Assembly: GCA_024529925.1 (NCBI GenBank)
Contig: JAFEUB010000896.1
Coordinates: forward strand, 1,048,501-1,112,500
Direction: 5' to 3'
Length of the DNA stretch: 64,000 nucleotides
Source of the DNA: Ophthalmolycus amberensis
Taxonomy: Eukaryota > Chordata > Actinopteri > Perciformes > Zoarcidae
Below, one piece after another: positions 36,180 to 46,266 of the stretch. A program made the translations under genes and the position numbers. The first letter of the stretch is position 1, and every line of letters begins with the position of its first letter. Under the pieces are notes generated by a model. It ran no database searches and was not told the DNA's origin. It was given only the letters and a program-made list of their open reading frames with translations.

Positions 36180-36656
36180 ACACACTGCCACACTTTCCCA
36201 CACACGCGTGAACTTCCTGAAAGCGCGCGGAGGGCGGCGTTAGCGCGCGCGCGCGCGTCGGCGTCAGATCACGGGGCACGAGGCGGGCGGACCGCGGGGT
36301 GAGGAGGATCATGTGTAGTCCACGCGCCGAAGCCAGGTTACAGGCAGCGAGCCGCAGAGCAGCACAGAGAGAGGACGAGCAGCCGTAGACGTGTTTTTAT
36401 CACAGCAGTACCTCTGAGACTGCGCGGACAGGAAGTACATAACTACAACACACTGGTGCTTTCATTTATTTTAAGGTCGGCGCGTGCGAAGAAAAAAAAA
36501 ATTTGTAGAAAAATCCATGTGAGGATTTGCTGTTGTGACAGTTTTCAGCTGCTCCGGATTTGGAGCGAATAAGTGCGCGTCGCTCTCCGCGTTTCTCGGC
36601 TTCGTTTCCACCTGGAGTTGCATGACTTGAAGAGTTGAATACACTTCACCGCCGAC
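36180..36656 (+). promoter_or_regulatory. GC-rich promoter and 5' leader of the ROR gene
   Basis: GC and CpG content rises sharply from 36180, including an alternating (GC)n tract at 36243-36257, then falls after the first donor. There is no clear TATA box; a CpG-island promoter is likely. The transcription start is unknown. Three ATGs precede the coding ATG: 36311 (25-codon frame ending 36388), 36517 (ATG directly followed by TGA) and 36622 (ATG ACT TGA). Confidence 0.65.
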
Positions 36657-36663
36657 ATGAGAG
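36657..36663 (+). CDS. ror-like: ROR coding exon 1 (MR + phase 1)
   Basis: ATGAGAG followed by GTGAGT. Only seven coding bases, joined over a 5-kb intron to CTCAAATAGAGG to give M-R-A-Q-I-E-V. The same two-residue first exon is typical of RORB isoform 1 and ROR-gamma-t, which supports this start. Confidence 0.85.
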
Positions 36664-39600
36664 GTGAGTTTGTGGAATTAGCTAGTTAAAATGTATTTTG
36701 TTTGTGTTTTTAAATAACTTTTGAGCTGCATTGAGCGCGTTGGAGGCGCTGCTGGCTGTGCGACTGTTCAAAGTGCGTAGGCTGCAGGCTCGCACTTGTA
36801 GAAAACACCGTTCACACCACAGAGGCACGTACAATACAGTTTATTAGGTTATGCATCAAACTGTCACCGTAAGGACCTTGACAATTGTTAATAAAATTGT
36901 TAAAAGCTTAATAGGCACGTTTTCGGGTTTAAAAAAAAGTGTTTATTTTAACTACAGCAAAACTAAATATTCGCAAAGTGTGTTGAGTTTATTTGTATGA
37001 ACTGTAAAGATTATGTGCATCTATTTAGATTTGCCTTTGATGAGAGGAATGCGTTGTAGCTTTGAATTATTTAATTTCAGCGGTGACTCCAGTTATGTAA
37101 GCGAGAGGAAGAAGGAGTGAGGGAGTGAGGAGTGATTCAGAGGCTGTCAAACCGAGAGAAGAGCTGCTGGCAGGGTTTGTTTACGGTGAATGAATAGTCC
37201 CCCTTTTCTTAGGTCTTCCTCCCTTTTATTACACTTTAGTCAGACTTTTTACCATGACCCAACCATTAGTCTGACAAATTGTAGGCTACTGTCGACATTT
37301 CTTTTTTTTTTTTTAAATGCGTGTGATGTTTTAATTACTGTGCCTCAAAAGCACTGATGGTGTGTTGAACTATGGTTTAATGCAATAGTTATAATTCATA
37401 AGCGAGCGTGTTTTTGTTTTCAGCGTCAGAGAGAGAGAGAGAGCTGGTGCGCTCCATTGACCTAGTTCTGTCATTCAGGATTACTGTGTGTGTGTGTGTG
37501 TGTGTGCGCGCGCGCGCGCCTGGTGGTGGAGTGCCACGGTCTGTCGTCATTACTAATGAGACAATAATATTTTTAATTCGTTATCGGACAGAATGTTCCT
37601 CTTTAGAATATTGTCGATTTAAGCTGCACTGGAGGATGTGACGTTCTTTGATACATATTTTATATGTGAAATTAGGAAAAACAAGTCTGTTATGTATTTT
37701 GTAACTTGTACAAAGATTGAACAGGTTACAGTTTTGTGGAGTTGTGATGGCGAGCAGGATATGAGCACAGCAAGTCCACATGTAACCGTGACGCACAGCA
37801 GGATGCAGTGAAGCTCGGGTTCTTCTGCTGGCTAATGTTCCTTACATCAACTAGAGTATGTGTCAGTCCGGTCAAGCATTGCAAGGAAAAAGCCGTGTAT
37901 AGTCGTCATTTTCCTGATTCCCCTGATAGATTGCAAACAATGCTGTTCTACTTGTTTGTCTCAGACTTGTTGTTATTGTAAACTGTTGCAAAATCACGCT
38001 AGGTTGGTATGATGCCACATGATCAAACAGATGTAAATAAAGCACTTAAAGATTTTACGGCCAAGTGGACTAAGCCTCATAAGACAGTTGGAGCCCAGGT
38101 AGCCCGGGATCAAAGGTGGCCGTAAAGAGGAAAGCTCTCAAAGCCACTATCTGTTGCAGCCTTAACGTCGTTCACAGCGTGCATACAGTGTGTGTCAAGG
38201 TGCCCTTGCTCTATGACAACTTCACGCTGAGATTCCTTTCCCCTTATCTAAAGCTTTAACTCTCAACCCAGCCTGCATGCAGGCAAAAAGTCATTGCAAC
38301 TTGTTTTGCAGCAATGCAAACAATGATTACATACAAGTAATATTTTTCTGTTCAGTATCTTAGGTCGTTTTCATAGGCCTATGTACTACCCTATCTGTGT
38401 TCCAGGTATGCATACGGATAAGTGACATTTAAAGAGATTTTAGGTCAAGGCCGCTGTGATTGCGGCAGCGTCGTCCTAAATTTGTTTCTGCGGGTTTGGA
38501 GCCGCATGCAAAATGACACGCTGCGAACTGAATTCCTCTGTCTGGTTTTGCTTGTGTTGCGGAGGAGGCCCACTTGGGTTTAAGGTCGGAGCTGCACAAA
38601 CAGCACGAGGCACAGTGTGTGGTGAGGAAGTGGTTTCTTGACTGGTTTGTTAGCATTATTGTTCAGCATGTGAGAGAGATGTGGGAAAAGGTTGGAGTAC
38701 GTAGGAGTGTCACAACATTGTTTTTGTTGTTTATAGTCGGGGGAATCCATTACATCAACGATAAGGCACGCAGCGGAAGAAGAGAGGGAAGGATTAAAAG
38801 TATCCTCACCTGATTGGGCCAAGAGCTGTACTGCTGACCTAATTTTTAGGACGTGGGCGGATAGAAATACAATTAACAAGACTGTCAGGAAACTAGTTTT
38901 TGCTGACTGCGTCACAGAACGATGAAAGGAAATAATTGCAGTCTCTTATAACACACTGTGTCAGTGATACTCTAGTCTACAGCGACACAAAAAACATCAG
39001 CAAGGGCGACAGTTAAGAGCGATGCATGATGCAGGCCTGTGCAGTGGTCTCGGTGTACACTAATAACTCTGGTCCCACTACTATTGCATCGGCTGAGTAA
39101 TTACCGAAACGAGTTTGGGGTTAGTGTCGGGTCATATTGAGTTACCTGCGTTCTCTAGGTAGGTCAATGGGATCGCACAATACACCACATATGCTGTTCC
39201 TCCCATAGAGGCCCCAGAAGCCCCTCAGAATGGAGGTAGAGTATACAGCATGTCATGTAAATGTTAAGTTCAAGGTAAATAGGACCTTGGACACTGATTG
39301 ATTCGCTGGGATGAGCGAGCAAAGTCTCCCGAGCAGAGGTTTTACTGTAGTGATGAAGAGAAGCGCTGACCGACAGACACAGAAAAGCACTTTTAAATTG
39401 CCACATAGAGTTTAAAAGCTCTAAGTGTTAAAATATGCTTTTCTGCAATAAGGTTCCAGGAAATTATGTGCAAATTCTGATAGGAGGTACTTTCCAACTT
39501 GGCGTAGCAGCAACTGCACATCAAAGCTCCTGTGAGGTGTATTAATTAAGTTACTGGCTCGTCATTTGCATATATACTGGATATTGTTCAAGCTCTATTT

Positions 39601-42600
39601 AAACTTCAAAGCTATTCAGTGAAATTATAAAATTCAAAAAGTTGAGCTATGATTACCGGTACATTCCTTCTCAAATATCGGCATTGTGTTTAAACAAGTC
39701 GTCTTTAATACATGTTAACAGCATTTAAACAGTTTAAAAAGTATTTTCTTGTTTGCGTCAGCACTTGCTGAATAAGAACCAAGTCCTCCAAACAAACTCC
39801 GATGAGAATAAAGAAACTGTTTTTTTCGGCCCATGCTGCATCTCAACATACCCAATAATGTATGGTGGCAGCACAATACACTGCTTTAGTTGTGAGAGAC
39901 CCCTCTAATAATCTGCACACTGTTATTTACTCTAAACAGTGTCCACTTCTGCGCTGAGCTGTGATTTGTGCAATGTTTATTTGCCAATAGACCAGAGCGG
40001 CAGAAGGAATCTCCCGGCAGCCAACTGCACCGGAGTAAAAATAGATGTGTGGTCGAGCTCAAACACGGCTGAAATTTCACACACATACTTGACGTGCTGC
40101 AACAGGTTAAGAGCTACTCTTAGCCATGTTAGTTGCACCTGCTGCAGCTTACTGTACGAGATGCTTTGGGAAATATTTCCAGATGTTGCTCAAGTGGCAA
40201 TTTGGCCCGGTCGGGGTTTCAACATTGTTTTCCTTCCAAACCAAAAAGGGACGAATCCACCCTTGCCTTGAATAAAAAGCCCTGAGTCAGATTTTCTTCC
40301 ACCTTTTTAAAACCTACACGAGAGCACCCCCCCCCCCCCCCCCCCCCTCCTTTATGCTGAACGAGAAACTGGCAGGTGAGACCGGCGAGTCACGGACAAA
40401 AGCCGCTGACTCGACAGCCAATGGCAGCGCAGGGGAGTGAGGGAGGCTCGTCGCCCTGTTGCCAAGGCAACCACCTTTTTGAATGAGTGTGTTCGTGGAA
40501 TGCGGCCAGACGGGAGTTATATAACAGGCCGAAGGGGGGGGGGGGGTGGGGTGGCGATTTAAGGGAGCAATAGAAAGGGATTTTTTTTCCATTGCCTTTT
40601 ATTTATTTATATCCCCTGAGTTGCATTGGCCAGGAGGATGCACTCAAATATGTCTCCTGCACTGCACAGAGAGTCTTTGTGGGGGGGGGGGGGGGGGGAA
40701 TGTTATAGTTGTGATTTTCATGGTACTGTCGGTCACTAAGCTCCTTTGCTTTGCCTGTCTGTGTGATGCATATAGCTCTCCCCACACAGAGTGACTCATG
40801 TGATTGGTTGGCCGTGATGTGGTTCATCAAAGAGCCTTTAGAAAACAGCAATGTTCTGGAGAGCTGCGATGGCCGCGTTAAAGCCATCGCTGAGATTTAC
40901 AGGTTGCCTAATACCCCTTGTGACCCAACGAAAGTGGTTTAGGGATTGTTTGGCTCACCCTGCTGCCCGGTGCCAAATCAACATTTTGCGCGCACACAGT
41001 CACAGGCAGTTGCGGTTGTTTTGTGGGTTACAATCTTAGGCCCTTGGAGGGTTCAGCACAGCAGTATGCCTTTTTTTCTCACAGCATACCTGCTTAACAT
41101 GTTGTCATCCTGGAGGAGGAGCGACGCAGAGAGAGAGAGCCGTGAAGCTTTATAACCCCGGGCCTCAGCTAATGCAATTAACCTGCTATTCTGGGCTTGA
41201 GGAGGCCCGGCTACTTAGATAAACAACATAATGACAAGAACAGGCTGTTCCTGAGTAAGAAGGCTCAGGCCTCCACAATCATCTCAAGGTGTATAATGTA
41301 AACGTCCACCGTGTTCTTGATACTTTCTTCACAATCAAAGCAATGAATGTCGTCGTTATTAGCCGCATTTCAACTTGTAATGCACGGACGACACTTGACT
41401 GTCAAGAAATAACCTGGACTTCTCGTGAGAAAATTCAAGTGTCGCATGCAAGGTGGTGGTGGTCTTGTTTAAATGTTCCAGCTACTTATCTATATTGCAA
41501 TGGTGACCAAAAGATATGTATTTAACTGTGCGACGGGTTTTTGTAGATGCAAATCGAACCAAGTAACTTACGTCTACGTTTTGAGGTCCGTATCTGTGAA
41601 ATGTTGACTGATTTTTTTTATTTTTTTGGTTCTCTCTCATTCTTCTCTCTCTCTCCAGCTCAAATAGAGGTGATTCCGTGTAAAATCTGTGGGGACAAAT
41701 CCTCAGGGATCCACTATGGTGTCATCACCTGTGAAGGCTGCAAGGTGAGCATTCATCCATCTCCCTCATCAGCTGTTGGTTCCAGTGGTAAAAGTAGCTT
41801 CAACGGTGTTATCACCGTTCTACGCATTTTGTTTATGATCCAGCCAACAAACATTAACATGCTCACATTTTGTGTGTGTGCGTGTGTGTGTGCTTTTTTT
41901 TGTTTTTGTCTGAAGGGTTTCTTCCGACGCAGCCAGCAGAACAATGCTATGTATTCCTGCTCACGACAGAGGAACTGTTTAATTGACCGGACCAACCGTA
42001 ACCGCTGTCAGCACTGCCGACTGCAGAAGTGTCTCGCTCTGGGCATGAGCCGCGATGGTGAGTTCAGCCACTAGATCTATATACTTAATTAACTCAGAGT
42101 TTCCACCTCACACTTTTTGCTTGTCGCTGTTAGCGAGTCATGTACTCTGTGTCTGATGTAGGCCGTACCTTCCTGAATGTTAACTTTTTTAACATTCTCC
42201 CTGTTGCAGCGGTCAAGTTTGGTCGAATGTCCAAAAAGCAGCGTGACAGCCTGTACGCAGAGGTCCAGAAGCACCAGCAGGCCCAGGAGTGCGCGGCGCT
42301 CGGTGTCCGCGAGCGAGAGGACAGCGACATGGCCGACCACGGCCGCACCTACAGGAGAAGCTCCCCAGCCGCGCTCAGCGACCTGGAGGACATTAGCATG
42401 ATGCCGGTAGGCCTGATTTTCGACCTGCCGCTGACCCCCGAGGACGCAGGTGGAGACTACTGCAACCTGGACGTGCTGAGCGGCAGTGCAGGCAGCACCT
42501 CATCCTCCCAGAGTTCACCAGAACAGACCAACTTGGACTTTGTAGACGCCAACCACAGCATCAAGCACGAGTACCAGCTGTTGCACGACTCTGGACTCTT

Positions 42601-45600
42601 CTCACATGCGATCCTCAACCCGCTGCCCGAGGGCTGCTCCCTGCTTGAGATAGGTCAGTATGAACGCCTAGCTGCTGTGTAACGGCTGCTGCTGTTGTGT
42701 CTCATTTAAATAAATCTCATTGAGAAAAACGTTCTCTCTGTTCAGAGCGTATAACTCAGAGTGTGCTGAAGTCCTATATTGAGACGAGCCAGTACAGCAC
42801 AGAGGAGCTGAAGAGAATGGCGTGGACCTTGTATAACCCAGAAGAGACACGCTCATACCAGACCAAGGTATTTATCACACATTACTGTATTGCATGCATG
42901 TGACAGTCATCCACATTACAATAACTGTATTGTGAGGGAGGGAGGGAGGTTTTCCTTTTCTTTTACCGTGCACAAAAACCAGCTGTAAAACTTCTACATG
43001 GTGGTTTACTAAAACAAATAGAAGTGTTCCCTTCGTATCACCGTAGTTTGGTGTTCCCTTCGTATCACCGTAGTTGATTCTCACAGAGGGCTTTTTCTCT
43101 CACTAGTCAAGGTTGTAGGACATATAAGGTACATAGGGGCTATAAGGGAGATGGAGCAAACACACAGCAGGTCAGGACGTCTTTAGGGGGAAATGACTCG
43201 ACCAGAGTCTAGATAAGCACAACAGAGAACAATGGAATGCAGCTTGTATTGAAATTCTCATAAAAGCCTCCCTGTGTCTTGCTTTCTCTTTTCAGTCGGC
43301 TGAGGCGATGTGGCAGCAATGCTCCATTCAACTCACCAATGCAATCCAGTACGTGGTAGAGTTTGCCAAGCGCATCTCTGGCTTCATGGACCTCTGTCAG
43401 AACGATCAGATCATCCTCCTCAAAGCAGGTCGGTGCACGACGGCAGCATACGCTCACCTTGTATAGGTTCAAGTCCGTTCTATGCTTTGTGTTTAGCCAC
43501 GCAACAGTCGGGAGCTGTTCTTTTACAAGACATGCAAGCAAAAGGGGCTTCTGAATGGCCGGCCTTGTCTCAGTCACGCCATGAAGTGCTTCTAACCGTA
43601 ATTCATGGAGGCCTTCACGTGATTGGAAATTTTAAATATATGGGTTTTTTTCAGTGACAGCCCAAAACAACTAGTTATTTCCACCAATACTGGCTTTGAG
43701 TGGCCACCAAAGTATTCAAATTTCACGAGGAAGAAGCACTCACAAAGGTTTTCCCACTGCTCTTTTAATGAGATGTGTCAATCATAAAATGTTGACCACG
43801 TTTAAAAGACACAAAGATGTGTCCACACCCGATCCGCCAAACGCCAGTTACACCTGAAGGGTGGAGAACGGCTACATGGTTGACAAAAAATGTCGGCCAG
43901 TGAGAAATTACGATTGGCCTGACAGTCACTTCAAATGTGTCAGATCCACAGCAGCACATAATCATAAGTCACTTGACCAAACATCTCTGTGTCAGGTATG
44001 AACCAGTGACTTAATGACCCTTTTATGATGCTAATCACATCCTTCGTTGTGCGGGTGACAATTACCCCGTCATTCATAGCTCTCTCAATAAATTAAATGA
44101 AATGAACTTGTCAGTGAAGAATGTTCTATTTAATGTTATCATGACGGGGCAGATTTAGCCCCACTTTGTTTGAATAAGAAGCCTTCCTCTTACAACACGA
44201 CAGGTATTTTACAAGTGGTGATTATTTAAAAGAACCACTCACTGTTCTTGTCAGAGGAGTTACCTTTTTTTGTGCAAGGTATTGTTCTTGATTGCTTTTT
44301 GCACATTCTTCTCGAGATGACTGCATTAAGCAGGACAACAACGTATAGGGATCAAAATAATGGTTTTATTTCCGCTGCTCCTTTTCATTTGATCCTCAGA
44401 AAACTTGTGAATTTCAAATGAAATATTACAACCGCTTAGTTCTTCTCAGCATAGCTGCTGAACATGGCTTAAGTAGATAATTGACAAGGATTTTTAAGGC
44501 TCCTTTTCCTCTATTTCAAATACTTAAATACGTACATGCCACTAATCTTTTTCTGGTGTGTTCACAGGCTGCTTGGATGTTCTTCTGATCCGTATGTGTC
44601 GGGCCTACAACCCCATCAACAACACGATGCTCTTTGACGGAAAGTTTACAGCTGCTACTCTTTTCAAAGCACTTGGTGAGTGGACTCGCTCTCGCTCTCT
44701 CTATCCCAGCCAGTAGTTTCTGTGTTTTGATGACCTTCTCCTTCCGTCCAGGCTGTGACGACCTGGTGAATGCAGTGTTCGACTTGGCTAAAAGCCTGAG
44801 CCGTATACAGATGTCCGAGGAAGAGATGGCTCTCTTCAGTGCTGCCGTGCTGCTCTCACCAGGTGAGATTGTATTTCTTAAACGACATATATTTATGCTC
44901 ATTGTAGTGTTTACAATCCTACTGAATTGGTGAAATCAACCCGTAGAGTCCACTTTTCATGACGTCATACATTTGGTCCATTAAGGCCTGTTGCTGCCGA
45001 AAGTTGCTGCACAAGTTTAGCGGCTGACTCAATACATTTGACGACGCCAATGCACTACAAAATTAGAGCGAATTATAAGTAATTAGATGTTATGAGTTGT
45101 TTACCAGCTACATGGTATCTTAAACCTTTCTCACAAAAAGAATAAATAACAGAGGATGACATCTTTTAAAAATGACAAAACATAATTCCTAAACTTTCTT
45201 TAGACCTATTTTCGTAGTAGCCTACACGGCATTATTCAGATTGCATTATCCATTCATATGTGTAACAAGAAGCAAAGAAGAATCTATATGAAGCATCTCC
45301 TCGTCATTAGTAAACCTTCCTCCAACTCGGCCCGTGCATTCTATCCATGTACTGTTGTCCCAGATTTTAATGGACTTTACATTTTATAATTCATAACACA
45401 CTTACATCAGCAATGTTGCACCCATGGTGACACGTTAGTGCTGGCGCCAACAGGATATTCACTTAAAGTCCTTATTTAATCACACCCATGTGGCTGCAAA
45501 GGTTGTGTGATTGACTTTACTGATGGTCATTTTCCAAAACACAACTTTTTTTTTACATTCAACAATTAGCTTGTCGCTGCCGGCTGTTAACTCTTGGATG

Positions 45601-46266
45601 TTTAAGAGTCATGAGAGTCCCCGCTGACAACGGCATTACCGTGCAACGTTAATATACGTTGGCATGACAGAAAAGGCTTTACGATGGATGACTTTCATGT
45701 AAGAATGTCCAATATGTTGTGAAGCCAACAGCTGTAAAGTATAAGCAGTGAAAAGATAATCTGCACAATCGCAAGCAGTGCACAGTGCATTTTGTATTCC
45801 TCTCCTAGATGTTTGTACATTGTAAACCTCATCAGGTTCATATTGGCAGCAGGACAACACTAATGAAACCATCTTGTCACTCTTAATCTCCCTCAGACCG
45901 ACCCTGGCTGACAGATGTTCAGAAGATACAGAAGTTGCAGGAGAAAGTCTACGTGGCTCTGCAGCGCTGCCTACAAAAAGAGGGAGCATCAGACGAGAAG
46001 CTAGCTAAGGTGCAAACCCTGCTGCATTACTGTGACAAGATAATTCACCTGTTGTGTATATTTCTTCTTTTAACTTATTCTGCTCTTCTGTATTTCCTTT
46101 CTAGATGGTGTCTAAGCTTCCCATCATGAAGTCCATTTGCAACCTTCACATCGACAAACTGGAGTTTTTCCGTCTGGTCCACCCTGAGACCGCGTACACC
46201 TTCCCTCCTCTGTATAGGGAGGTGTTTGGCAGTGAAATCACCTTCCCAGACTCCACAGAGGGCTAG
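36657..46266 (+). CDS. ror-like: ROR-family orphan nuclear receptor (NR1F; RORB/RORC-like), complete
   Basis: Ten coding exons: 36657-36663, 41659-41744, 41916-42057, 42210-42653, 42746-42867, 43296-43428, 44568-44675, 44752-44862, 45897-46009, 46105-46266. All have GT-AG splice sites and consistent phases, and total 1428 nt (475 residues plus TAG). The protein starts MRAQIEVIPCKICGDKSSG, the RORB isoform 1 / ROR-gamma-t type of N-terminus. RORs bind WAWNTRGGTCA sites as monomers and regulate clock, retina, cerebellum or lymphoid genes, depending on the paralogue. The DNA-binding domain and most of the ligand-binding domain look closest to RORB, while residues after helix 11 (LEFFRLVHPETAYTFPPLY) differ from RORA, RORB and mammalian RORC. 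Its position between sema6b and sh3gl1 is unlike mammalian ROR loci, so I assign the family but not the paralogue. Confidence 0.93.
36664..41658 (+). other. ROR intron 1 (5.0 kb)
   Basis: Non-coding. It contains a TG/CG tract (37484-37519), G/C runs (40327-40347, 40534-40546, 40681-40698), a one-mismatch RORE (38437-38447) and a possible internal promoter (40418-40550). No alternative first exon could be shown. Confidence 0.75.
40418..40550 (+). promoter_or_regulatory. Candidate internal promoter of the ROR gene: CCAAT, X-box, TATA
   Basis: CCAAT at 40418-40422, a perfect dyad X-box GTTGCCAAGGCAAC at 40458-40471 and TATATAA at 40518-40524, with spacings that would put a start near 40550. The surroundings are GC-richer than the rest of intron 1. 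Mammalian RORC uses an internal promoter for its shorter isoform, so an alternative start is plausible. No first exon with a phase-1 donor was identified, so this is a motif-level call. Confidence 0.35.
41659..42057 (+). CDS. ror-like: ROR exons 2-3: two C4 zinc fingers of the DNA-binding domain
   Basis: Exon 2 (41659-41744, 86 bp) and exon 3 (41916-42057, 142 bp). Finger 1 uses Cys10, 13, 27 and 30, with the P-box CEGCK at 27-31. Finger 2 uses Cys46, 52, 62 and 65 (YSCSRQRNC, NRCQHC). QQNNAMYSCSRQRNCLIDR differs from RORB at two positions and more from RORA and mammalian RORC. The exon 2-3 intron is 171 bp with a TG-T tract before the acceptor. Exon 3 ends in phase 1 within Asp-Ala of GMSRDAVKFG. 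Confidence 0.95.
42210..42653 (+). CDS. ror-like: ROR exon 4: C-terminal extension and hinge
   Basis: A 444-bp exon, the longest. It begins AVKFGRMSKKQRDSLYAEVQ, the extension that gives RORs 5' flank specificity, then a divergent acidic/Ser-rich hinge. FDLPLTPEDAGGDYCNLD, SSPEQTNLDF and IKHEYQLL line up with the RORB hinge order DLP-YYNVD-PSPDQSGLD-IKQEP. IKHE fits the SUMOylation consensus. The hinge is otherwise unlike any ROR I can recall. Confidence 0.9.
42746..46266 (+). CDS. ror-like: ROR exons 5-10: ligand-binding domain and AF-2 helix
   Basis: Exons 42746-42867, 43296-43428, 44568-44675, 44752-44862, 45897-46009 and 46105-46266. Typical blocks are ETSQYSTEELKRMAW, IQYVVEFAKRISGFMDLCQN, DQIILLKAGCLDVLLIRMCR, FKALGCDDLVNAVFDLAKSL, SEEEMALFSAAVLLSPDRPW and the AF-2 region PPLYREVF, which corresponds to PPLYKELF in other RORs. 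The C-terminus (GSEITFPDSTEG) is distinctive. Exon lengths of 122, 133, 108, 111 and 113 bp agree with the conserved ROR structure. Intron 6 (1.1 kb) and intron 8 (1.0 kb) are the longest here. Confidence 0.93.
43024..43076. repeat. 27-bp tandem duplication in ROR intron 5
   Basis: GTGTTCCCTTCGTATCACCG TAGTT occurs at 43024 and again at 43051, nearly identical, so it is a recent local duplication. Confidence 0.9.

Larger units (their letters stand above)
17830..36240. other. Intergenic stretch between sema6b and the ROR gene
   Basis: No gene was recognised on either strand; the open frames are short and do not resemble known domains. It contains simple repeats (18735-18835 CTAT/CTGT, 18871-18931 CA, 19571-19598 CA, 25268-25351 CT, 30282-30335 TG, 34176-34240 CA, 35006-35092 ACAT and TTTGCAT runs), G runs (19842-19855, 27837-27858, 28612-28629), a MITE, and copies of two dispersed repeat families. 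It may hold distal enhancers of the flanking genes; none can be shown from sequence alone. Confidence 0.6.

Noticed and set aside
41753..42348. Minus-strand frames across the ROR exons
   Set aside because: Shadows of exons 2-4; the + strand frames splice into a full nuclear receptor.
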